Shown here: piece after piece, positions 7,109-15,904 of the stretch
Position numbering within the stretch: position 1 is the first letter of the stretch
How the letters are laid out: each line of letters starts with the position of its first letter
From: Falsiphaeobacter marinintestinus
Lineage (GTDB): Bacteria; Pseudomonadota; Alphaproteobacteria; Rhodobacterales; Rhodobacteraceae
DNA length: 64,000 nt
Reading direction: 5' to 3'
Assembly: GCF_007923355.1 (NCBI RefSeq)
Contig: NZ_VOGO01000004.1
Location: 186,001-250,000 of the forward strand
Translations under genes and position numbers: made by a program
The notes under the pieces: generated by a model
The model's database searches: none
Seen by the model: only the letters and a program-made list of their open reading frames with translations
Told to the model about the DNA's origin: nothing

Positions 7109-9630
7109 TTGAAGCTTTCAAGGGCGTCCCAACGCGGGTTGTCGTCAGACAGATACCTCAGCGTGCCCCAGCTTCCCCACTTCGTCGGCGTATAGACATC
7201 GACATAGGCGTTGAACAATGTACCGCCCGCCGCCTGCCAGCCCTTGATCAGATCGACATACAACGCCCCCATTTCCGCGCTATAGTTCAGGCGGTGCAGA
7301 AACGCGGTCAGCTCGGCATTGTCGACCATCGGGCCAATTCCAACAACATGCGTGCCGCCTTCGTACATGATCATGTCCAGCCCATGCTGCTGTGCGACCT
7401 CGGCGTGATAGGGGAACACCCGTTCGACCAGATCACTCAAAGACCCCTCAGGATCGTCGCTGACAATGCCGTCCCGCACTTCCGCAGCCGCCTGTGCCAT
7501 GGCGGTATCATACTGATGGTCTTCCAGAAACGCAGTGCGCGCCTCGCCCGTCAACCCGCGGTCGTTGGCGATGGTCAAAGCCTGCAACCGGCTGTCTTCA
7601 ATCCATTGCGAAATCATCGGCCAGCGGTCTTCCAGACCAAGACCGCCGCCGAAGTATCCGGTAACAGCATAGGCATCGAAATGCTCATGCGGGGCGATCA
7701 TTTCGGGGTTCTCGGCCATCCACAGCGGGGCCGCCAGCATATCGACCTCAAGCCCCAGCCACCCGGTCTGCGTGGTGATCACCCGGACCAGCCGGTCATC
7801 CGCCTCGTCCGCGAAAACCTCGGTCCAGATATCGGCAATCTCACTGGCCCGCATGGTGTAATACTGCAGCCACGCGTTCTTTTTGCCCCACCGCTCCAAC
7901 GCCATCGTGTCGGCCCAGACGGCCTGCTGGAACTGCCAGTTCCAGACCTCGTTCGAGAATTCCACATAGGCCTTCAGATCGGACCAAAGCGTTTGCTTCA
8001 CGGTCTCGGCGAACCGGCGCACATAGTCGTCATCAGCAAGGTGAGGCATGTTGAACCAGGCATCCACCCCGATCCGGTTCGCCAGCTCAACCATGATCTC
8101 AACCGGAACACCCTTGCGGGCATAGGTATAATCGTCAGGTTTGGGGCGGTTTTCCCACGCTGATTGGGTCGAATGGTTGGTCAGCATCCAGTCCATGAAC
8201 CGCACGGTCTGAAATCCCATCAAACGGTCCAGCCAATCCGGGTTGAATACAGCGCCCGCTTCGAATGCCGCGATGTGGTCCAGTTTCACCACGGTGATGT
8301 TGCGCACATAATCGCCCTTGCGCGCCCGGTCCGTGCGCTGGATGCGCATATCGACCGATCCGGGGCCGGGGCTGAAATCAAACTCAATCTGGTTCTTGCC
8401 ATAGCGCACGTTGCGGGCGCGGCCTCTGACCTCGATGATCCCATTGCCGTCGAACGTCACCCGATAACGCCCCGCCAGAGACACCGCCTCTTCCGGCAGA
8501 TCGGTCAGCAGCATCGTCCCGATTGACCCCAGTTCGGGCGGTTTTTCCAGTGGCCAGCCGTGGTCGTCCAGGTATCCGGCAGTCTCAAGATCTTCGTGTG
8601 TGACACCGCCCCACTGCCGGGGCAGGTGTCCGATCCACGGGCGGGCGGTTTTCATCACATCGATAAACGGTGACTGGGCGCTCCAGTCCGTGACCCCTGA
8701 CAGACCGATGGCCAGTGGCACGGGGCCGACTGGGGTAGGACTGTCGGGGGCGACGGCAACAGGGGCCGGATCCACGGCGACAAACTCAGCCGTTTCGACG
8801 GGGGCTGACGCGGAGGGTGCTGCGCCTTCGGGCACCGTGCCAAGGTCTGTCGCGGTTTCCCAGGCGATGGTTTGCAAGTCCTTGGCCAGTGCCGGATTGG
8901 GTGTCTTGTATGACCCGCCCCAAGGATCACTCAACCGGTGCGGCAGGCCGACCGGGCTTTCGCCAGTCAGCACGGCGTATTGCAACATGGTCAGGAAATA
9001 GAACCCGACATCATTGGGATGAATGTCATCTTCAAACACGTCACGAATGTCGCCCAGCCCGTCAACGGCCCCTTCGGCGATCAGATCCTGCAGGCGCGCC
9101 ATCGCCTGACCGGCTGGGATCAACGCCATTTCAGGCGTATCGCCCTTGCGCGACGCATTCACTGTATTAACGACGCCCTGCCATTTCGCCAGATCCTGAT
9201 CCAGTCGGGTGCGCCATGGGATGTCAGCATTGTCGTCATACTGCACCTCGGCCCCGGTGCCGCTGAGCAGGTTGTGCCATGTTTCCTGCAGGTACACCCG
9301 GGTATCGGGCCGCGACGCAACGGCGAGGTCATAGTAACGCTGCGCGTATTCGGTCGTGCTGCTCCATTCCAGATGGTTCTGCAGCGGGATCGCTTCGGTC
9401 AGGATGACGACGTTGGTGTTGCCTTGCAGCAGAACATCGCGCGCGTTGGTTTCAGTATCCGCGCCATGCTCCCAATTGTGCTTGAGAGGGGCGCCATTGA
9501 TGATCTGGGCCGAAACCTGCACTTGTGGTGCGGTCTTTTCCAGAACCTCTTTCAGCATCTGCGGATTGGTCTGGCCGAACAGGCTGTGCCCGACAAAGAT
9601 CACGCCGACCAGAGATGACAACCAGCTCAT
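7105..9630 (-). CDS. SGNH-like domain fused to a clan-A-like glycoside hydrolase domain
   Basis: An 841-residue two-domain protein that I do not recognise as a named family. Residues 1-265 look SGNH-like: a hydrophobic start leading into VGHSLFG (Ser16 as nucleophile candidate), VVILTEA, QETWHNL and DDIHPNDVGFY (Asp202/His204 as the D-x-x-H block). A Pro/Ala/Val-rich linker (about 266-305) follows. Residues 330-841 resemble TIM-barrel glycoside hydrolases, with YVEFSNEVWNW (Glu561, putative acid/base) and MIMYEGGTHVVG (Glu757, putative nucleophile). The N-terminal domain is paralogous to the preceding gene, sharing GHSL, VILTE, E-x-WH and IPAGQ-x-MAR. It overlaps both neighbours by 4 bases. 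A role in trimming or acyl-modifying the exopolysaccharide is inference. The short hydrophobic N-terminus may be a signal or anchor. Confidence 0.7.
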   Translation of the reverse strand: MSWLSSLVGVIFVGHSLFGQTNPQMLKEVLEKTAPQVQVSAQIINGAPLKHNWEHGADTETNARDVLLQGNTNVVILTEAIPLQNHLEWSSTTEYAQRYYDLAVASRPDTRVYLQETWHNLLSGTGAEVQYDDNADIPWRTRLDQDLAKWQGVVNTVNASRKGDTPEMALIPAGQAMARLQDLIAEGAVDGLGDIRDVFEDDIHPNDVGFYFLTMLQYAVLTGESPVGLPHRLSDPWGGSYKTPNPALAKDLQTIAWETATDLGTVPEGAAPSASAPVETAEFVAVDPAPVAVAPDSPTPVGPVPLAIGLSGVTDWSAQSPFIDVMKTARPWIGHLPRQWGGVTHEDLETAGYLDDHGWPLEKPPELGSIGTMLLTDLPEEAVSLAGRYRVTFDGNGIIEVRGRARNVRYGKNQIEFDFSPGPGSVDMRIQRTDRARKGDYVRNITVVKLDHIAAFEAGAVFNPDWLDRLMGFQTVRFMDWMLTNHSTQSAWENRPKPDDYTYARKGVPVEIMVELANRIGVDAWFNMPHLADDDYVRRFAETVKQTLWSDLKAYVEFSNEVWNWQFQQAVWADTMALERWGKKNAWLQYYTMRASEIADIWTEVFADEADDRLVRVITTQTGWLGLEVDMLAAPLWMAENPEMIAPHEHFDAYAVTGYFGGGLGLEDRWPMISQWIEDSRLQALTIANDRGLTGEARTAFLEDHQYDTAMAQAAAEVRDGIVSDDPEGSLSDLVERVFPYHAEVAQQHGLDMIMYEGGTHVVGIGPMVDNAELTAFLHRLNYSAEMGALYVDLIKGWQAAGGTLFNAYVDVYTPTKWGSWGTLRYLSDDNPRWDALESFK

Positions 9631-10577
9631 TGTGCAACTCCCGTCTTGGGGTACCCGCGCACAACGTCCCAGACCGTCTCCTGCATCAGCAAAGCGGCCT
9701 CGGCGCTGGGCGCATCTGCCGGGGTGCCGTCGGCGCGCAGCAGGTCATGCGGCAGCCCGATGGGGGATTGGTGATAGAGAACGGCATAATGCGTCAGGGC
9801 CACCAGATAGGCACCCAGATCGTTGACATGGATCGGGTCAAGGGTGCCGTCGGATTCCCGCGCAAACAGGTCTTCGCGCCCCTTGATACCCTTAACGCCG
9901 CCCCTGTCTTCGACCGCACGCACAAACCGCGCCATGACTTGCCCGGCAGGGATCACATGGATCGCGCGATCAGCGGATCCAGCCAGATCCGGCAGCAGCA
10001 CCTTATTCTCCCACAACTTTTCCAGATCCGTATCCAGGCGTGCCAACCATCCAACAGCATCATCCAATCGGTGCCAGCTTTCGTACAAATACACCTGAGT
10101 GGTCGGCGACGAGGCCCGCGCAAGATCGGCCCATTTCGACAGGTACTTTGCACTGTCGTGATACTTGATGGCGTCTTTCAGCTCGACCATCTCGGTCAGG
10201 ATCACGGCATCATATTCGCCCGATGACACTGCCTCTTTTGCATCGCGATACCGGGGATGGTCGTTTTCCGCGTCGAACCCGTTGATGGTTTCGCCCGGCT
10301 CCCAATGCTGTTTCAGCGATGTGCCCCACCCCAGCTGACTTTCATACTGATGCTCAGGCGCGGCCAGCTGTGCCAGCATCGCAGGCATGTCGCGGCCAAC
10401 CAGGCTGTGACCCAGATGAAAGACGCGCAACGGGCGATCGGGCGCTGGCAAGGACGTGGCATAGGCCGCGTCCACCATTGCCGGGTCAGGCTGCCTTGGC
10501 CGCAACCACAGCCACCAGACAACGGCCACCACGATCAAAAGAACGGGGACAAGAACGAACAAAACACGCAGAGGCAT
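9627..10577 (-). CDS. Membrane-anchored SGNH-like hydrolase or acyltransferase
   Basis: A 316-residue protein with one N-terminal membrane helix (about 5-25, VLFVLVPVLLIVVAVVWWLWL) and the rest probably periplasmic. The soluble part has an SGNH-like layout: RVFHLGHSLVGRDMP (Ser58), GWGTSLKQHWEPG, DAVILTEMVELKD, YLYESWHRLDD, HVIPAGQVMARF and DPIHVNDLGAY (Asp247/His250). It is clearly paralogous to the N-terminal domain of the next gene, with which it shares an ATGA overlap. The closest functional analogy I can offer is the SGNH-like O-acyltransferases or esterases of exopolysaccharide systems (AlgJ/AlgX style), but this is based on fold-level motifs only. It lies 63 bases after the phosphopantetheinyl transferase gene, in the same run. 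Confidence 0.7.
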   Translation of the reverse strand: MPLRVLFVLVPVLLIVVAVVWWLWLRPRQPDPAMVDAAYATSLPAPDRPLRVFHLGHSLVGRDMPAMLAQLAAPEHQYESQLGWGTSLKQHWEPGETINGFDAENDHPRYRDAKEAVSSGEYDAVILTEMVELKDAIKYHDSAKYLSKWADLARASSPTTQVYLYESWHRLDDAVGWLARLDTDLEKLWENKVLLPDLAGSADRAIHVIPAGQVMARFVRAVEDRGGVKGIKGREDLFARESDGTLDPIHVNDLGAYLVALTHYAVLYHQSPIGLPHDLLRADGTPADAPSAEAALLMQETVWDVVRGYPKTGVAQ

Positions 10578-10640
10578 CAGGGAATCCGGTTTCCTTCGGG
10601 GTGCAACATGATCTTGGTTTACCCTACCTGAACACGCCTT

Positions 10641-11294
10641 TCACGCCCGAAGCGTCATGGCCGTGATGATATGATCGCGATCCATCGCAAAACGCCCGGT
10701 CAGCGTATCGCCGGTTTGGAACGGAGCGATATCGCGCAGAAAGCAGGCGGTAAAGTCAAAGCCGTCAATCGTCAGCTCAAGCGCGTCAAACCCGAACAAC
10801 GTGCGGCTTAGCGTATATTGCGCTTTATAGGCGCATTCCTTGGCGCTGAAAATCAGCCGCAGCATCACCGGGTCTTGCCCCGCCAGCCAGTCTTGTTCGC
10901 GCGGCGTGCAGATGATCGGGATCAGGTTCGCCTCTAACGGTTCGGCCTCTTCAACGTCCACACCCAACGCGCGCACCGATCCGACGACCCCCAGACAGGC
11001 GGTTTTGGAGTGCGATATGCTACCGGTAAGCCCGCCCGGCCAGACCGGGGCTCTGTCTGCGCCCTGCAGCACCGGCAAGGCGGGGTGCCCAAGATCGGTC
11101 ATGGCCTGACGCGCAGCGCTTCGCCCGGCAGAAAACTCGCGCTGACGTTTGGGCACCGACGCCAGCAGGCTGGCCGCCTCATCGGGCAACATGTCGTGCA
11201 GCACCCGAGGGTCGGAGGCCGCAATGGCGATATCTGGTGCGAACAGAGTCCGCGCCAGACGCAGGCAAGACTGATGCGGGGCTTGCGACAGCAC
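10641..11294 (-). CDS. 4'-phosphopantetheinyl transferase (EntD/Sfp superfamily)
   Basis: Transfers the phosphopantetheine arm of CoA to the carrier-protein serine, here most likely the PCP of the NRPS and the ACP of the PKS in the same operon. The 217-residue protein has the EntD-type motifs: KRQREFSAGRSAARQAM near the N-terminus, GSISHSKTACLGVVG, LGVDVEEAEP (Mg-binding Asp/Glu) and LIFSAKECAYKAQYTL (the W/F-x-x-K-E-x-x-K signature), and a C-terminal FGFDALEL strand. Size and motifs match EntD-like siderophore PPTases. It starts 2 bases after the NRPS stop codon, strongly suggesting co-transcription and a dedicated role. Confidence 0.93.
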   Translation of the reverse strand: MLSQAPHQSCLRLARTLFAPDIAIAASDPRVLHDMLPDEAASLLASVPKRQREFSAGRSAARQAMTDLGHPALPVLQGADRAPVWPGGLTGSISHSKTACLGVVGSVRALGVDVEEAEPLEANLIPIICTPREQDWLAGQDPVMLRLIFSAKECAYKAQYTLSRTLFGFDALELTIDGFDFTACFLRDIAPFQTGDTLTGRFAMDRDHIITAMTLRA

Positions 11295-11296
11295 GC

Positions 11297-14200
11297 TTAA
11301 CTGGTCCGCATGCGACGCCGGTCGCGCATCGCGCGGCGTTTTGACATGGTATCAGCCCGTGCCGGTTCATCGACGGTCGGCGCTTCCGGCTCCGCGTCCG
11401 ATCCCAGATGTCCCGCCAGCCCCGACAACGTCGGAAAGCGGAAGATGTCAGTGATCGACAGATCCGGGCGGCCCAGTTTGTCGCGGATTTCACGATGCGC
11501 CTGTACGGCCAGCAAAGAATGCCCCCCAAGCGCAAAGAAATTATCCTCGGCGCGGATGCCATCGACGCCCAGAATGCGCGACCAGATCGCAGCAATCTGT
11601 GCTTCGACCCCGTCGCCCTGGACCGGGGCGCTGTCCCCAATCGGAGACGCGGCGCGGGTCAGCATCGGTTCGGGCAGGGCCTTGCGGTCGATTTTCTTGT
11701 TCGGCGTCAGCGGAAACGCATCCAGCGTGACCACATGCGCGGGCACCATCACATCCGGCAAATGCTGTACCAGATGATCGCGCAATGCCGTATCCGACAC
11801 TGGCGCATTCGTCGTGATATAGCCCACCAGCCGCGTATCCGATCCAATCTCGCGCGCTATGACAACCGCGGCCTGCACACCGGGGAAACCCGCCATTACG
11901 GTTTCGATCTCGCCCAGTTCGATCCGCTGACCGCGGAGTTTGACCTGATGGTCGGTGCGCCCCAGGAAATCGATCCGCCCATCGGCCCGCCAGCGCACCA
12001 GATCGCCGGTCCGGTACATCCGCGCGCCCATCGGAACGGTCAGCCCGGCCTCATCCGCAAACGGATCGGGCAGGAACCGGTCATCGGTCAGTTCGGCCCG
12101 CTGCCAATAGCCCCGTGTCACACCCTCACCACCAATGAACAACTCTCCCGGCACGCCGATGGGCGCAGGCTGCCCCGCCGCGTCCAGCACATAGACCGAG
12201 GTGTTGGCGATGGGCGTGCCGACATTGACGATGCCCTTCGCCCCGGGCGCGACATCATCGGTGGTCGACCAGATCGTGGTTTCGGTCGGCCCGTACATGT
12301 TCTGGATCTTGGCGCCAGTGCATTCGCGCAGGTCTTCGACCAGTTCGCCCGGCAGCGCCTCACCGCCCAGCATCAGGTGTTGGACATGCCCCAGGGCAAT
12401 CCGCGCTTCGTCATTCATCGCAATCATCCGCGCCATCGACGGGGTGCATTGCATATGTGTGACGTTGTGGCGGATGATCTGCGCCGCCATCGAATGATCG
12501 TTGTCGGACAGGGTACTGGGCGCATTGGCCTGTTCCAGAACCCGTGCCAGCGGCTTCAGCCCCTCCAAAACCACATCCGGCGCGATGCCGTAATCGATCA
12601 GGCAGGCGATTTCATCAACGCCGATCCGTTTCAACTGTTCGACCCGCACCAGCGCATCCCGAATGGTCCCAAACAGGCCGGAATCCTCAAAATACCGTTC
12701 AAACGCAAAATCAAGGATCGCCTCAAGCTCGTCCTCGCTCAGCACGCCCAGATCCATCTCGAAGGCGTTGCTCACGCCCTTGGGTTTCTTGAACGCCGGG
12801 AACGCCCAGGCATATTGCTTGATCAACCCGGCCGCCGCGCGCAGGTAATCCTTCATCGGCTCGCGCGCGATGTCAGCGGCCTTTTCCTTGGTCTCGTCCA
12901 GATAGGTGTGCAGCATCAGCGTGACGGTGAACTTTGCCGGATCATGGTCGGCCTCGCGCAGGGCGGCGTGATAGATCCGGATTTTTTCCGCGACCTCGTC
13001 AATCGACTGACCCAGCAGGTGGGTCAGCACATTGGCCCCGATACTGCCCGCTTCGCGCCAAGTCTCGGGGTTGCCGGCCGTTGTAACCCAGACCGAAAGC
13101 TCTTGTGACACCGGGCGCGGTTGCGTGATGACGCTGTGCTTCGATCCGTCCGCCTTGGGAAACGCAACTTCCTCGCCGCGCCACAGCTTGCGCAGGATTT
13201 CGATGGTTTCAAACATCGCAGGCTTGTTCTGCGGCGGCGTGTTTTCGGGGCGCAGGATGAAATCGTCCGGTTGCCAGCCCGACGCAATGCCCAAAGCCGC
13301 CTTGCCATTGGTCAGATTGTCGATCACCGCCCATTCTTCGGCAATCCGCGCCGGGTGATGAAGCGGGGCAACGCAACTGCCCGACCGCACGCTCAGGTTC
13401 TCGGTCACGGCAGCCACGGCGGCACCGGTCACAGACGGGTTGGGATAGGGGCCGCCGAACGCATGGAAATGCCGTTCAGGGGTCCAGACCGCGTTGAATC
13501 CATGCGCATCGGCAAACTTCGCGCCTTCCAGCAGCAATTCGTATTTCTTCGGGCCCTGTCCGTCGTCATTTCCCCAGTACATCAGGTTGAAATCGATGTG
13601 CCGGTCGCTGACCGCAATCGGCCCGTTCGAAATCACCGCCCGATTTTCTTCGCTGGTCAGCACCACCTTGAAGCCACGCGCAATGGTCCAGAACAATTCC
13701 AGCACCGAAATGTCAAAGCTCAGGCTGGTCACCGCCAGCCAAACACCGCCCGCATCATGATCGATCCGGTCATCCATGCCGGCAAAAAAGTTCGCCACGT
13801 TTCGGTGTTCGACCATCACGCCCTTCGGCGTCCCGGTCGAGCCCGACGTATAGATCAGATAGGCCAGATCATCCGCCGTGGCCCCGCCATCGACGTTGTT
13901 GTCCTGACGTGCAGCCACCGGCACCAGAACCTGCCCGTCGGTCTGCGGCATCTGCGCGGCAAGCACGTCTTGCGTCAGGATCACGCTGGCGCGGCTGTCG
14001 GCAACAAAATGTGCCAGACGGTCGGTGGGATAGGCGGGATCAAGCGGCACATACGCCGCGCCTGCCTTCAGGATCGCCAGCGCCCCGATCAACAAATCCG
14101 GCGAGCGATGCACGAACAGCCCCACATGCGCACCGGGCACAACGCCCAGATCGCTCAGCTGCTGCGCCACGGCATTCGCGCGGGCGTTCAGCTCGGCATA

Positions 14201-15904
14201 GGTAAAACTCTGGTCTTCGAACACCAAGGCAATGGCACCCGGGGTCCGTTCGACCTGCGTCTCGAACGCATGATGGATCGTCTCTGACCGGTCATAGTCG
14301 CGCGCGGTGGCATTCGAGTCGACCAGGATCTGGCGCCGCTCGGATGCTGGCAGGACATTAACCCGATCTATCGTAGCCGCGCTGCCTGCGATGACCGTTT
14401 GCATCGCGGTTTCCAGCCGTTTCGCCAGCAGTTCAACGGTGTCTTCATCCAACCGCGCACGATCGACGTGCAAGGTGACACGACTGTCGCGCACGGCCAC
14501 GGTTGCGCAGGTTCCTGCGATTGGGCCAGCACCGCCCAGGGCCAAACCGATACCCGGCACGGCGGACAACGTGATGGCAGGATCCCGGGCAATCAGATCG
14601 CAGGCAAAGGCCCCTGTGGTTTGCAAACGCGCCGTTGTATCATCCAGTTTCTGCGACAGCTCGGCCAGCGTATCGCCAGTACAGATCTGCAACGGCACCC
14701 AGCCGTTCACATAGCCTTCGGCCTGCTGCGCCGCCGTTTCGGCAGCAGGGCCGGTCAGCGCAACATCTGCGATCTCTTCGCCACCACTGCGCAGCGCCCA
14801 GACCAGCGCGGCAAGCGCTCCTGTCTCTCCGGTCACCCCATCCGGGGCCGACAGCCGAACCGATTCCCAATCCGGCGCGCCGCCGCCTGTGGCCAGGGGC
14901 ACAACCACGGGGTGTGCATTTTGCAACGCCCGCCGCCAATGGGCTTCACCGTTGATCGTTGCGCGGATCACGGCGCTCAACGCGTCGGCCTCTTCGGCGG
15001 TGGGCGAGGCCAGAACTTCACCCGACGTGACCCATTCGCTGATTTCGGTTCCCAGCCCGCTGACATCGCTGAACCCGCCCAACCGGACGCAACCGTCACC
15101 GGTGGCGACGACCAAAGCGTCGCGTTCTGCCGCAACAATGGTGCCGGGCAAAGCCGACGACGATGTCGGATCCGGCGACGCATGGCGCACCAGCAGCACC
15201 CGGCCTGCCACATCGATCTTGGGGCGGGTCAGGGGGTTCCAGTAATCCCCAAAATCCAAGGCGCGCACCAAGGCCGAAATCTCGGCAGCCGTGCGCCGGA
15301 AATCGATCCGACCGGCAGCCGCGGGGCGGTCTTCGCGCCCGAAATAACTGCGCTGGCCCAGATCCTGTTTCTGACGTTCCGGCCCGTCGCCCTCCAGCTG
15401 GCCGACCACATCACCAAAGCAATCCATCGCCGCGCCGTAGCACTTGGAATTCAACGAAAACGCGGTTTCATCCCCGGCCACATCGAACATGCGCTGGGCC
15501 AGAATGTCCCCTTCGTCGATGCCGCCTTCGATCATGTGCCACGTCACGCCATAGCGGGTTTCGTCATTGATCAGCGCCCAGACCGGTGTGTTCAGACCGG
15601 CATAGCGCGGCAGCGGCCCGTCGTGGAAATTGATCACACCCTTTGACGGCATCGCCAACACCGCGTCCGGGATCACCGCAAGGTTCGCGATGGACAACAA
15701 CCAGTCAAACGACCCTTGTGCAAACCGGTCCTCCAGCGCGCCAACCCGGTCCAGAACCGGCAGGTTCTTGGCCTCTGCCCATTTGCGAATATCGCTGTCG
15801 CGCGACACCACCGCCCGGATCACATGCCCCCGGTCCAGCAACGCCTCGGAGCATCCGATCAGCAGCGATTCATTGCCAATAACAACGCAGGAAAATTGGG
15901 TCAT
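11297..15904 (-). CDS. NRPS: formyltransferase, degenerate C-like region, adenylation domain with inserted luciferase-like monooxygenase, PCP
   Basis: The ATG at 15904 overlaps the previous stop by 4 bases and gives 1,535 residues. Residues 1-290 form a formyltransferase-like domain with catalytic-type Asn92, His94 and downstream Asp (INFHDGPLPRYAG; IEGGIDEGDIL). Residues 300-530 resemble the end of a condensation domain without an HHxxxDG motif. The adenylation domain begins near 540 (TYAEL; A3 LIYTSGSTGTPKG near 685; A4 FDISVLELFW), is interrupted at about 762-1125 by an FMN-dependent luciferase-like monooxygenase (IDFNLMYWGNDDGQG; VWTPERHFH), and resumes with NMYGPTETT, YRTGDL and PNKKIDRKAL. 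A PCP follows (FFALGGHSL, Ser1463). There is no thioesterase. My reading of the specificity residues is D-I-L-Q-M-G-M-I-W-K, close to the glycine code I recall. It belongs to the MupA/Atu3671 monooxygenase-containing group. Confidence 0.92.
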   Translation of the reverse strand: MTQFSCVVIGNESLLIGCSEALLDRGHVIRAVVSRDSDIRKWAEAKNLPVLDRVGALEDRFAQGSFDWLLSIANLAVIPDAVLAMPSKGVINFHDGPLPRYAGLNTPVWALINDETRYGVTWHMIEGGIDEGDILAQRMFDVAGDETAFSLNSKCYGAAMDCFGDVVGQLEGDGPERQKQDLGQRSYFGREDRPAAAGRIDFRRTAAEISALVRALDFGDYWNPLTRPKIDVAGRVLLVRHASPDPTSSSALPGTIVAAERDALVVATGDGCVRLGGFSDVSGLGTEISEWVTSGEVLASPTAEEADALSAVIRATINGEAHWRRALQNAHPVVVPLATGGGAPDWESVRLSAPDGVTGETGALAALVWALRSGGEEIADVALTGPAAETAAQQAEGYVNGWVPLQICTGDTLAELSQKLDDTTARLQTTGAFACDLIARDPAITLSAVPGIGLALGGAGPIAGTCATVAVRDSRVTLHVDRARLDEDTVELLAKRLETAMQTVIAGSAATIDRVNVLPASERRQILVDSNATARDYDRSETIHHAFETQVERTPGAIALVFEDQSFTYAELNARANAVAQQLSDLGVVPGAHVGLFVHRSPDLLIGALAILKAGAAYVPLDPAYPTDRLAHFVADSRASVILTQDVLAAQMPQTDGQVLVPVAARQDNNVDGGATADDLAYLIYTSGSTGTPKGVMVEHRNVANFFAGMDDRIDHDAGGVWLAVTSLSFDISVLELFWTIARGFKVVLTSEENRAVISNGPIAVSDRHIDFNLMYWGNDDGQGPKKYELLLEGAKFADAHGFNAVWTPERHFHAFGGPYPNPSVTGAAVAAVTENLSVRSGSCVAPLHHPARIAEEWAVIDNLTNGKAALGIASGWQPDDFILRPENTPPQNKPAMFETIEILRKLWRGEEVAFPKADGSKHSVITQPRPVSQELSVWVTTAGNPETWREAGSIGANVLTHLLGQSIDEVAEKIRIYHAALREADHDPAKFTVTLMLHTYLDETKEKAADIAREPMKDYLRAAAGLIKQYAWAFPAFKKPKGVSNAFEMDLGVLSEDELEAILDFAFERYFEDSGLFGTIRDALVRVEQLKRIGVDEIACLIDYGIAPDVVLEGLKPLARVLEQANAPSTLSDNDHSMAAQIIRHNVTHMQCTPSMARMIAMNDEARIALGHVQHLMLGGEALPGELVEDLRECTGAKIQNMYGPTETTIWSTTDDVAPGAKGIVNVGTPIANTSVYVLDAAGQPAPIGVPGELFIGGEGVTRGYWQRAELTDDRFLPDPFADEAGLTVPMGARMYRTGDLVRWRADGRIDFLGRTDHQVKLRGQRIELGEIETVMAGFPGVQAAVVIAREIGSDTRLVGYITTNAPVSDTALRDHLVQHLPDVMVPAHVVTLDAFPLTPNKKIDRKALPEPMLTRAASPIGDSAPVQGDGVEAQIAAIWSRILGVDGIRAEDNFFALGGHSLLAVQAHREIRDKLGRPDLSITDIFRFPTLSGLAGHLGSDAEPEAPTVDEPARADTMSKRRAMRDRRRMRTS

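Noticed and set aside
11408-13108. Plus-strand open frame of 566 codons inside the NRPS gene
   Set aside because: Antisense to well-defined adenylation and monooxygenase domains; composition is typical of reverse-strand reading in high-GC DNA.
11297-15904. Two separate genes (NRPS and monooxygenase) joined by an assembly error
   Set aside because: The frame is continuous, and the adenylation motifs A3-A4 and A5-A10 sit on either side of the monooxygenase in correct order, as in known inserted arrangements.
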